This document shows positions 1 to 6,750 of a DNA stretch of 13,326 bases, piece by piece. The stretch covers positions 1 through 13,326 of the forward strand of contig MFFY01000059.1 of NCBI GenBank assembly GCA_001778055.1, in the 5' to 3' direction. The position numbers and the translations under genes were made by a program. The notes beneath the pieces were generated by a model, which did not search any database, was not told where the DNA came from, and worked only from the letters and a program-made list of their open reading frames with translations. The stretch is from Candidatus Falkowbacteria bacterium RIFCSPLOWO2_12_FULL_45_13 (GTDB lineage Bacteria; Patescibacteriota; Patescibacteriia; Patescibacteriales; GWC2-42-12). Every line of letters begins with the position of its first letter. Position 1 is the first letter of the stretch.

Positions 1-1
1 C

Positions 2-3000
2 GGTCTTACAACGACGCTAAACCAAGTGTACACGCTCAATTCACCGCAACTGCTCGCCTACCAAGAGGCGTATATCAAAAAAGTTATAGACACTGTGAAC
101 GAATTTGACAACGTCCTTTACGAAATTGGCAACGAAATGCCAAGCCAGTCCAAAGACTTCCAGTACCACATGATCAGTCTGATTAAAAGTTACGAAGCGG
201 GCAAGCCTAAACAACACCCGGTCGGCATGACGGCGTTTGACTACACGACTATGGAGACGCAAAAGCTTCCGGGCAACGACTGGCTCGCCCAAAGTCCGGC
301 CGATTGGATCTCGCCTTCCGGCGGCGGATCGCTCTATACGACTTACTCAACAAACCCGCCGGCGGCAACTGGTGGCAAAGTCATCATCCTTGACACCGAT
401 CACATCGGCGCCTCGGGCGACTGGACATACTGGGCTTGGGAGAGTTTTACGCGCGGCCACAATCCGATTTACATGGACCCTTATGATTTGGCGTCTCGGC
501 CGGCCGATACGGGCCTGCGCGCCGCCATGGGGCATACAAAAATTTACGCCGATAAAATGAATATCGCGGCCATGACGCCGCGCGGCGATCTTACTTCAAC
601 CGGATTCGCCCTCGCCAATCCGGGCGAAGAGTATCTGGTTTATCAAAAAGCCAATTCGGGATTTACGGTGAATCTGCCCGCCGCCGTCTATCAAGCCGAA
701 TGGTTTGATCCGGTGCGGGGCATTGTTACGGCAACCGAGTCCGTAACGGCGGGCGGCGGCAACCAAAGTTTTACTTTCCCGGCGGGCTACGCCTCCGGCG
801 CCGTGCTTTACCTTAAAAAATCGGCGAGCGCGCCGCCGTCCGCGACGTACACTCTCTCGGTTGGCAAATCTGGAACCGGCTCGGGCACAGTCGCGCATGT
901 TCCGGCCGCAGGCGGCACACAGGTCATCAACTGCGGCACCGACTGTTCGGAAAGTCTCAATGCCGGCACCTCGCTTGTGCTTTCGGCAACACCAGCGGCG
1001 GGTTCAACCTTCGCCGGCTGGTCCCAGGGGTGCACCGGCACTGGCACTTGCACCGTGACGCTCGGTGCCAACACGACCGTGACGGCTACATTTAATACGA
1101 CATCTACGCCACCTCCTCCTGGATCAGGGAAGACGATTAATGCCCTAAGCTGCAGCCAACCAGACGTCCAGAACGCGATTAACAGTGCAGTGAGCGGAGA
1201 CACGGTACTGGTTCCAGCGGGGACATGTACGTGGGGCAGCGAAGTCAATCTACCTAACGGCAAAGATATCATCCTGAAGGGGGCGGGCGTGGGCAAGACC
1301 GTCATCACCGGCGCTGGGTGGCGAGCTTTTTATATCGGTTCGGGTTCTCGCGTGACCGGCTTTGAGATCTACCAGAACGCGGGCAAGGAAATCATCAAGG
1401 TGGAGTCGCCGAACAGCGCCCGGTTCCGGATTGACCACAACAAATTTGAAGGCCCGGCGGCCGACCGCAAGTTCATTGAGATTGACGGGAGCGCTACCCG
1501 CGGCGGCCAGCCCTTCGGCGTCATTGACAATAACCAGATCCGGAACATCAAGACCAACCTCATCGGCTCCTCGCCTCTCTATGCCTGGGAGATGTGGGCG
1601 AGGCCCTTGGATCTCGGCACCGACCGCTACGTCTATGTTGAGGACAATGTCTTTGACTACACTGCCGACTTCAACCCGATTGACTCCAACTGGGGCACCC
1701 GGGCCGTCTTTCGCTACAACGATGTCACGAACGGCTGGGTGGAGGTCCACGGCAACCAGGGCAACACGTCTCGCGGCAACCGAGCCTGGGAGATCTACGG
1801 AAACACTTTCGTTTACACGCCGATCTACACCGCCTGGCAGCCGGTTCACTTCATCCGAAGCGGCACCGGGGTGGTCTATGACAATGTCGCCACATCAAAC
1901 AATCCGTCTCTCTCGGAGTACCTCGGCGTTGACGTCAGGCGGGCGGCGGCCGGCATATCCTTGGGCGGCAACTTCCGGGACGGCAACGAGCCCATCCCTT
2001 CTCAAGGCACCGGATCCCATACTGGAGGGAACGGGACGAGCGTTCTCTCGGACTCCACCAAGAACTGGGCGCCCGAGAGTCTAACCAAAGGACGGGTGCT
2101 CGGCACGGCCTACGGCAACTTCAACCCGGCCTTCTGGCTTTACAACCTCACCTCCGGCGCTTACGGCGTCATCTCTTCGCACACGGGGAGTACCGTTACC
2201 GCCTCACTCGGGGGCGGCAGCCGGACGACCTGGAATACCGGCGACAAGTACAAGATCACCGGCGGTTACTACTCCCGCGACCAGATCGGCCGCTCCACTG
2301 ACGCTTACCTCGGGAGCGAGACCAACTGGCCGCCCCAGGCGCTTGATCCGGCTTACTTCTGGAACAACACCATGAACGGCAAGTTGATGATCGTGAACGT
2401 CCGGAACGGCACCACCTTCTGGGCCAAGGAGGGTCGCGACTTCTTCGTCAACGTCGGCCCCAAGCCCGGCTACACTCCTTACACTTATCCGCATCCGCTG
2501 CGGACGAGCGGCTTTTTAGCCGATACGCAATCTTCCCCGCCGTCCACCCCCGCCTCTTACACGCTCACAGTGACCAAATCGGGCACCGGCACCGGCACCG
2601 TAACCGGCGCCGGAATTGCCTGCGGCACCGACTGCTCGGAGACTCTCGTTTCCGGCACGAGCGTGACGCTGACTGCCGCGCCCGCGGCCGGTTCCGCCTT
2701 CGCCGGCTGGTCCGGCGGCGGCTGCGCTGGCACAGGAACGTGCACTGTTTTGCTTGATGCCGACAAAAACGTAACGGCGACCTTTGCTCTGGAGCCTGTC
2801 AATGGAGCATGCGGTCTCGCGGCCAAAAGCTATTCGGCAACGGAGGCGTTTCCTGCGGGAGCGTATTGCGCGGCCGGCACGCCCAGCCCGTTATCGCCTT
2901 TAAATCCCGTCGCCGGCAGCTCGAGCTCGTGGAATTGCGTCGGGTCAAATGGCGGCTGGACGGCTCTTTGCACGGCTTCACGCCAGCCTCTGGCAATAAA

Positions 3001-4975
3001 CGGCGCCTGCGGTTTGATTCAAGATACTTGCGTCAGCGGTTCATTCGCCGACCTTTCGGATTCTTCAACAAATTATCTTTGGAGTTGCGTTGGCTCGGAC
3101 GGCGGTGCGACTGCGTCCTGCAGCATCGTTAAGCCAGCCTTCACTTTGACCGTACAGAAAGTCGGGACAGGTTCGGGCATCGTAACAAGCAATCCTGCCG
3201 CCATTAATTGCGGTCTGGATTGCACTGAGTCCATGGTGAGCGGCAGTTCAATCAGTCTTTCGGCCGCGGCCGATGACGGTTCGGCTTTCGCCGGCTGGTC
3301 CGGCGCCTGCTTTGGAGCGGGGAGCTGTGCCATTTTGGCTGATTCCGTCAAAATTGTTACGGCCGCATTTACTGACATTGCCGCTCCGCTGATAAGCGCC
3401 ATAAATGAAAGCGTTCCGACTTACAATAGCATTACGATCTCATGGTTCACCAATGAGCTGGCTGATTCGCAGGTAGAATATGGTCTAAGCGCGGCCTACG
3501 GCACTCTCTCCGCGCTCAATTCCGAAATGACTAAAAGTCACAGCCTTTCTTTAACCGGGCTGGAGCCGTCCAGCTTGTACTACTATCGCTTGATTTCCCT
3601 CGATGCCTTCGGCAATGCCGCGAGATCTGAAAGTCGAACCTTTAGCACTACCGGCGCACCGGCCATAATCGATGTCGCGCCTCCGAAAATTTTGGGAATT
3701 ACGGTTAGCGATGTTACATCGTCCGGAGCGACAATTTCCTGGGAAACCGACGAGCCGACCATTGGCAGCGTTGAATATGGCCAAAATTCAACGTACGGCT
3801 CGACGGAATCCGATTCAGCGCTTAAGACATCCCACCGCATCACGCTGGCCAACCTTGCCAGGAAAACCACGTATCATTTCCGAATAAAAGTTCAAGACCA
3901 GGCCGCAAATTTTAACGTTTCCGGCGATCAGACCTTTACCACGCTTTCCCGTTTGTCAAAGCCGCCGCGCATCTCAAAACTATCGGCCGCCAATGGTTCG
4001 GTGATACTCTCGTGGGAAAATCCTGACTATGAGTTTTTTGATCATGTCAATATATACCGCCGCACCGATTGGTTCCCCAAGGCAAACGAGATTGGATCAA
4101 AAGCCGCCGTTGCCTTTACGCCGACGTGGACGGACGCTGACGTCAAGCCGGCGACAACGTATTACTACACGCTGTACGTTGCTGATGACCAGAATGTGTT
4201 GTCCGATGCCGAGCCAATTGCTTTTACCACTCCAGCGCAAGCAGTTCAATCCGCGGCTGCTTCGCCCGGCGGCGGCACGACCTTCATTGTCACCTTGCCC
4301 GAGCCCCTGGCCACTTCCACCCCGGCTATAAACGCTGCTACCTCCACTCCGGTTCTGACTCTGGCCATTCCAGCTCAAGCCACTACCACGCAAACCAGCC
4401 TCACCAGCTTCCCCATAACCAACAGCCGCCTTTATGAAAGATTAAAGGGCAGAATTATTTTAAGGGTCAAGAGCCATGGCCAAGCGTATTATATCAGCCC
4501 TAAAGAAAAAATTATGCATTATTTAGGACGGCCGGCTGACGCTTTCTCTATTATGAGAAGCCAAGTGTTGGGAATTAGTGATGTTAATTTAGCTAAAATC
4601 AGGCTAAATCTTGAGCTGGTCGGCGGCTCGGACACGGATCAAGACGGCCTGCCCGATGATTTAGAGATAAGCCTGGGCACGGATCCGAACCAAAGCGATA
4701 CGGACGCGGACGGCTTTTCGGATAAAGCGGAAATTATGAATGATTACCCGCCGCTTTTAGAAAAGAACCAAAGGACTATATTTGATAATGCTCTGGCCTT
4801 AAGGCTCAAGGGTCGGATACTGCTTCAGACGGAACGCCGTGGTCAGGCTTACTATCTTAACCCGCTGGATGGGCAAAGATATTTCCTTTCTCGGCCCAGG
4901 GACGCTTTTAACATTATGCGTCAATTAGGCCTGGGCATTACGGACCAAGATTATCAAGCCTTGGGCGGGAAGTAG
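2..4975 (+). CDS. Giant secreted multidomain surface protein: glycoside-hydrolase-like barrel, InlB-type repeats, pectate-lyase-like beta-helix, Fn3, C-terminal anchor-like repeats (5' partial)
   Basis: The frame is open to the window edge, so the true start and signal peptide lie upstream; residues here are counted from the GTG at 26. Residues 1-175 look like the C-terminal half of a clan-A-type glycoside hydrolase barrel, with the acid/base-type motif EIGNE (E37) and the block DTDHIG...RGHNPIYMDPYD. About 178-265 resembles the collagen-binding-like domain that follows such barrels. InlB-type B repeats (CGTDC...FAGW...GTGTC) lie at 275-358, 845-922 and 1039-1116. A pectate-lyase-like right-handed beta-helix spans 371-835. 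Two NGACG...W.CVGS.GG Cys motifs lie at 926-987 and 992-1035. Three Fn3 domains cover about 1119-1402, then a Pro/Thr/Ser linker to 1467. Two related repeats (1468-1525 and 1590-1649) flank an Asp-rich calcium-binding segment (1533-1571). I infer an extracellular polysaccharide-binding or -degrading protein held at the cell surface. The barrel nucleophile and the beta-helix substrate are not assignable. Lys codon use shifts sharply inside the beta-helix. Confidence 0.8.
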   Translation, partial: GLTTTLNQVYTLNSPQLLAYQEAYIKKVIDTVNEFDNVLYEIGNEMPSQSKDFQYHMISLIKSYEAGKPKQHPVGMTAFDYTTMETQKLPGNDWLAQSPADWISPSGGGSLYTTYSTNPPAATGGKVIILDTDHIGASGDWTYWAWESFTRGHNPIYMDPYDLASRPADTGLRAAMGHTKIYADKMNIAAMTPRGDLTSTGFALANPGEEYLVYQKANSGFTVNLPAAVYQAEWFDPVRGIVTATESVTAGGGNQSFTFPAGYASGAVLYLKKSASAPPSATYTLSVGKSGTGSGTVAHVPAAGGTQVINCGTDCSESLNAGTSLVLSATPAAGSTFAGWSQGCTGTGTCTVTLGANTTVTATFNTTSTPPPPGSGKTINALSCSQPDVQNAINSAVSGDTVLVPAGTCTWGSEVNLPNGKDIILKGAGVGKTVITGAGWRAFYIGSGSRVTGFEIYQNAGKEIIKVESPNSARFRIDHNKFEGPAADRKFIEIDGSATRGGQPFGVIDNNQIRNIKTNLIGSSPLYAWEMWARPLDLGTDRYVYVEDNVFDYTADFNPIDSNWGTRAVFRYNDVTNGWVEVHGNQGNTSRGNRAWEIYGNTFVYTPIYTAWQPVHFIRSGTGVVYDNVATSNNPSLSEYLGVDVRRAAAGISLGGNFRDGNEPIPSQGTGSHTGGNGTSVLSDSTKNWAPESLTKGRVLGTAYGNFNPAFWLYNLTSGAYGVISSHTGSTVTASLGGGSRTTWNTGDKYKITGGYYSRDQIGRSTDAYLGSETNWPPQALDPAYFWNNTMNGKLMIVNVRNGTTFWAKEGRDFFVNVGPKPGYTPYTYPHPLRTSGFLADTQSSPPSTPASYTLTVTKSGTGTGTVTGAGIACGTDCSETLVSGTSVTLTAAPAAGSAFAGWSGGGCAGTGTCTVLLDADKNVTATFALEPVNGACGLAAKSYSATEAFPAGAYCAAGTPSPLSPLNPVAGSSSSWNCVGSNGGWTALCTASRQPLAINGACGLIQDTCVSGSFADLSDSSTNYLWSCVGSDGGATASCSIVKPAFTLTVQKVGTGSGIVTSNPAAINCGLDCTESMVSGSSISLSAAADDGSAFAGWSGACFGAGSCAILADSVKIVTAAFTDIAAPLISAINESVPTYNSITISWFTNELADSQVEYGLSAAYGTLSALNSEMTKSHSLSLTGLEPSSLYYYRLISLDAFGNAARSESRTFSTTGAPAIIDVAPPKILGITVSDVTSSGATISWETDEPTIGSVEYGQNSTYGSTESDSALKTSHRITLANLARKTTYHFRIKVQDQAANFNVSGDQTFTTLSRLSKPPRISKLSAANGSVILSWENPDYEFFDHVNIYRRTDWFPKANEIGSKAAVAFTPTWTDADVKPATTYYYTLYVADDQNVLSDAEPIAFTTPAQAVQSAAASPGGGTTFIVTLPEPLATSTPAINAATSTPVLTLAIPAQATTTQTSLTSFPITNSRLYERLKGRIILRVKSHGQAYYISPKEKIMHYLGRPADAFSIMRSQVLGISDVNLAKIRLNLELVGGSDTDQDGLPDDLEISLGTDPNQSDTDADGFSDKAEIMNDYPPLLEKNQRTIFDNALALRLKGRILLQTERRGQAYYLNPLDGQRYFLSRPRDAFNIMRQLGLGITDQDYQALGGK
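4427..4600 (+). repeat. C-terminal surface-protein repeat, copy A
   Basis: This segment encodes about 58 residues with the pattern RLKGRI-L-V--HGQAYY--P------YLGRPADAF-IMR---LGIS. It is clearly homologous to copy B at 4793-4972. I associate the pattern with C-termini of large Parcubacteria surface proteins, where it may mediate anchoring or assembly; that role is inferred. The sequence is moderately AT-rich compared with the rest of the gene. Confidence 0.75.
4793..4972 (+). repeat. C-terminal surface-protein repeat, copy B
   Basis: This second copy of the LKGRILLQ...GQAYYLNP..GQRYFL.RP.DAFNIMR.LGLGI unit ends at the stop codon. It is separated from copy A by an Asp-rich stretch (nt 4622-4740) with DTDQDGLPDD and DTDADGFSD, typical of thrombospondin-3-like calcium-binding loops. 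Key shared residues are the Gly-Arg after Leu-Lys, the YY pair, RP.DAF and IMR. Confidence 0.75.
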
Positions 4976-5000
4976 GAAAAAATGATTAAATAAAAATACT

Positions 5001-5177
5001 ATGTCCATAAAAGTCAACGAGGAATTATGCATCGGCTGCGGCACCTGCGAAGCGCTGTGCCCGCGTGTTTTTAAATTGAATGCCGAGGCAAAGGCCGAGG
5101 TAATCAGCGAGGAAGATTTGCCTTGCGCCAAGATTGCGGCGGAAAGCTGCCCGACGCAGGCGATTGAGATCAATTAA
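5001..5177 (+). CDS. Small single-cluster ferredoxin (58 aa)
   Basis: The 58-residue product is a small electron carrier of the bacterial monocluster ferredoxin type. Cys10, Cys13 and Cys16 form the CxxCxxC motif, and Cys50 followed by Pro is the remote fourth ligand, enough for one [4Fe-4S] cluster. Cys20 and Cys42 fall where Thermotoga and Desulfovibrio monocluster ferredoxins have a disulphide pair; that comparison is from family knowledge. The ATG at 5001 gives the usual family length of about 60 residues. The gene begins 25 bases after the stop of the large surface protein, and no clear Shine-Dalgarno sequence precedes it. A terminator follows 18 bases after the stop codon. The redox partner is not identifiable here. 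Confidence 0.9.
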   Translation: MSIKVNEELCIGCGTCEALCPRVFKLNAEAKAEVISEEDLPCAKIAAESCPTQAIEIN

Positions 5178-5195
5178 AAATTCGAATTAACAATT

Positions 5196-5229
5196 AAAAA
5201 CAATCCATTATCATGGTGGGTTGTTTTTT
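5196..5229 (+). terminator. Rho-independent terminator after the ferredoxin gene
   Basis: A 12-bp stem pairs 5196-5207 (aaaaacaatcca) with 5217-5228 (tgggttgttttt), with one G-T wobble and a 9-base loop. The right arm itself supplies the U-rich tail. It lies between the ferredoxin stop and the uvrC ribosome binding site, so it should separate the two transcripts. Confidence 0.65.
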
Positions 5230-5236
5230 GTCGGGC

Positions 5237-5243
5237 GAGGTGG
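5237..5243 (+). promoter_or_regulatory. Ribosome binding site that fixes the uvrC start
   Basis: GAGGTGG lies 7 bases upstream of the ATG at 5251. It is the best Shine-Dalgarno match seen in the window. It argues for the ATG at 5251 and against the TTG at 5221, which sits inside the terminator hairpin. Confidence 0.7.
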
Positions 5244-5250
5244 TAAAATA

Positions 5251-6633
5251 ATGCAAAATGCAAATATCAATATGTCTTTAGAGCAAGTGAAAAAATTTAA
5301 TATCCCCACCACCCCCGGTTGTTATCAGTTTTATAATGGCCGAGGCGAAATTATTTATATCGGCAAGGCGGCTAATTTAAAAAGCCGGATTTTGTCGTAC
5401 TGGCGCGCGAGCGCGAATCATGCGCCGGCCAAAAATAAGATGCTTCAGGAAATAAAAAAAATAGCCTGGCTGGTCGCGGACAGTGAAATTGAGGCTTTGC
5501 TCTTGGAAGCCAATCTGATTAAAAAGCATCAGCCTTATTACAATGTGCTCTTGCGCGACGACAAGCGGTTTGCCTATATTAAAATTTCCACTGAAGATGA
5601 AATTCCCGGCGTGTTCATCACCCGGCGGATTGATAAATCGGGCAAGTACTTCGGGCCGTTTATAAGTTCTTTGGCGGCGCGTGAAACCATCAGAGCCATC
5701 AGAAAAATTTGGCCTTACTGCAATATGAAGCAGACGCAAAAGCGGCCGTGTTTTTATTACCAAATCGGTCGCTGTTTGGGTATTTGCGCGGGAAAAGTCA
5801 GCCGGCAGGAATATATGAGGCTCGTAATCAAGCCGCTGATATTATTTTTGGAGGGCAAAAAAGGGAAAATAATTACGAATTATCAATCGCGAATTACGAA
5901 TTTGGAGAAGAATAATGATGATGGGGCCAGTAACGGAGAGCTGGCCAGGTTAAAATTTGAATTAAAAAACATGAAACAGGCGCTAGATCACGCTCGGGTG
6001 CTGTCCGTGGGCGAGAAGTACGCCAACGATGTGGTGGAATTGGCAAAGTTGCTCAATTTGCCAAAAGTGCCGGCGCGAATAGAGGGCTATGACATCGCCA
6101 ATATTTTCGGCCGGGAAGCGGTTGGTTCAATGGTAGTTTTCAGCTCCGGCGAACCGGATAAAAATGAATACCGGAAATTTAAAATAAAAATCGGCCAGGG
6201 GCGGGCTAACGATGTTGGCATGCTGGAAGAAGTGTTGGAGAGGAGATTTAGACATAGTTCTCCCCCTGATAAGGGGGAGTTAGAGGGGGTTTTGTGGCGA
6301 AAAAACAACCCCCTTTCATCCCCCCTTATCAGGGGGGAGAATTGGCCATTACCAGACCTAATAATTGTTGATGGCGGCAAAGTCCATCTTAACGCGTCTT
6401 TAAGAGTTTTAAAAAAGCAAAAATTGGAAATTGCGGCCATCGCTATTTCCAAGGGGCTGGGCTTGCGCTCCAGCGCGGCGCCTGATAAATTATTTTTTCC
6501 CGGTGAGTCCAAGCCGCTGGAATTGCCGCTGGCATCGCCGGCCTTGCATTTAATCAAGCGGGCGCGCGACGAAGCGCACCGCTTCGCCATCGGTTACCAC
6601 CGGCGGTTGAGAAGCCGGGAGAAGTTTAAGTAA
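5251..6633 (+). CDS. uvrC: UvrC, excinuclease ABC subunit C, lacking the C-terminal HhH domain and carrying repeat insertions
   Basis: UvrC makes the 3' and 5' incisions beside a lesion in nucleotide excision repair, acting with UvrA and UvrB. From the ATG at 5251 the product has 460 residues. The N-terminal GIY-YIG nuclease shows GCY (23-25), YIG (36-38), Arg46, catalytic Glu86 and Asn98. Cys157, 167, 175 and 179 match the family's Fe-S cysteine set. Residues 200-250 hold a weakly conserved UVR region. The RNase-H-like nuclease keeps its DDH triad: Asp281 in YDIANIFG, Asp374 in IIVDGG, and His443 in DEAHRFAI. The protein stops after HRRLRSREKFK, so the usual tandem helix-hairpin-helix domain is missing (family length is about 600). 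Two in-frame repeat-derived insertions are visible, near residues 207-219 and 336-364. All visible active-site residues are intact, so it is probably functional. The bidirectional terminator at 6723-6750 can end its transcript. Confidence 0.93.
   Translation: MQNANINMSLEQVKKFNIPTTPGCYQFYNGRGEIIYIGKAANLKSRILSYWRASANHAPAKNKMLQEIKKIAWLVADSEIEALLLEANLIKKHQPYYNVLLRDDKRFAYIKISTEDEIPGVFITRRIDKSGKYFGPFISSLAARETIRAIRKIWPYCNMKQTQKRPCFYYQIGRCLGICAGKVSRQEYMRLVIKPLILFLEGKKGKIITNYQSRITNLEKNNDDGASNGELARLKFELKNMKQALDHARVLSVGEKYANDVVELAKLLNLPKVPARIEGYDIANIFGREAVGSMVVFSSGEPDKNEYRKFKIKIGQGRANDVGMLEEVLERRFRHSSPPDKGELEGVLWRKNNPLSSPLIRGENWPLPDLIIVDGGKVHLNASLRVLKKQKLEIAAIAISKGLGLRSSAAPDKLFFPGESKPLELPLASPALHLIKRARDEAHRFAIGYHRRLRSREKFK
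5871..5903 (+). repeat. Short AATTACGAATT repeat inside uvrC
   Basis: Two copies of AATTACGAATT (5871-5881 and 5892-5902) are spaced 21 bases apart, exactly seven codons. They encode ITNYQSR then ITNLEK inside the UVR region. This resembles AATTACGAATT-type dispersed repeats that I recall being read through as NYELRITNYEL-like peptides in several bacterial groups. Confidence 0.5.
6257..6342 (+). repeat. Palindromic repeat element inserted in frame in uvrC
   Basis: Arms of about 35 bases at 6257-6291 and 6307-6342 are near-perfect inverted copies around a short spacer. Each arm holds its own palindrome (ctccccctgataaggggg and its counterpart ccccccttatcagggggg) followed by a run of five G or C. 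It adds about 28 codons between RRFRH and WPLPDLIIVDGG without breaking the frame. It looks like a REP-like or Rickettsia-palindromic-element-like coding insertion. Confidence 0.75.
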
Positions 6634-6684
6634 TGAGATGGTTACAAAACTATTTCGCTACGAAATAGTTTTGTAACCATCTCA
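6634..6684. repeat. Perfect 51-bp palindromic repeat after uvrC (copy 1)
   Basis: The 24-base arms 6634-6657 and 6661-6684 are exact reverse complements with a 3-base loop (cta). The element begins at the base after the uvrC stop codon. The same sequence, with the loop in the opposite orientation, starts at 13294, so this is a dispersed element. No U-tract follows it directly, so it is not a classic terminator by itself. Confidence 0.9.
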
Positions 6685-6720
6685 ATGCCTCTTTTGACAA
6701 AAAAGGCAAAAGGAGGGCAT
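6685..6720. repeat. Imperfect hairpin between convergent genes
   Basis: The arm 6685-6696 (atgcctcttttg) pairs imperfectly with 6707-6720 (caaaaggagggcat). It sits between the perfect palindrome and the bidirectional terminator, the second of three consecutive hairpins. Confidence 0.45.
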
Positions 6721-6722
6721 TA

Positions 6723-6750
6723 AAAAATCCGCCCTTCAGGGCGGATTTTT
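6723..6750. terminator. Bidirectional rho-independent terminator between uvrC and the acetyltransferase gene
   Basis: A perfect 12-bp stem joins 6723-6734 (aaaaatccgccc) to 6739-6750 (gggcggattttt) with a TTCA loop. It has a T-run on each strand, so it can end transcripts from both sides. Its right end overlaps the stop codon of the minus-strand acetyltransferase gene. Confidence 0.92.

Noticed and set aside
808..1849. Long open frames on the minus strand and in other frames within the surface-protein gene
   Set aside because: They are antisense or frame shadows of GC-rich repetitive coding sequence, without recognisable domains or start signals.
4982..4993. Three-codon ORF (ATG ATT AAA TAA) after a purine-rich stretch, between the surface protein and ferredoxin genes
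   Set aside because: Too short to support as a gene; it could be chance.
5221..5250. A TTG-initiated 10-residue extension of UvrC
   Set aside because: It lies within the terminator hairpin. The ATG at 5251 has a good GAGGTGG at 7 bases, and family UvrC proteins start near this point.
6257..6342. CRISPR-like array or a frameshift in uvrC
   Set aside because: There is one inverted pair, not spaced direct repeats, and the reading frame continues into the conserved IIVDGG and DEAHRFAI motifs.
6694..6699. TTGACA after uvrC as a rightward promoter
   Set aside because: No -10-like sequence at suitable spacing, and it would drive transcription into a terminator and an antisense gene.
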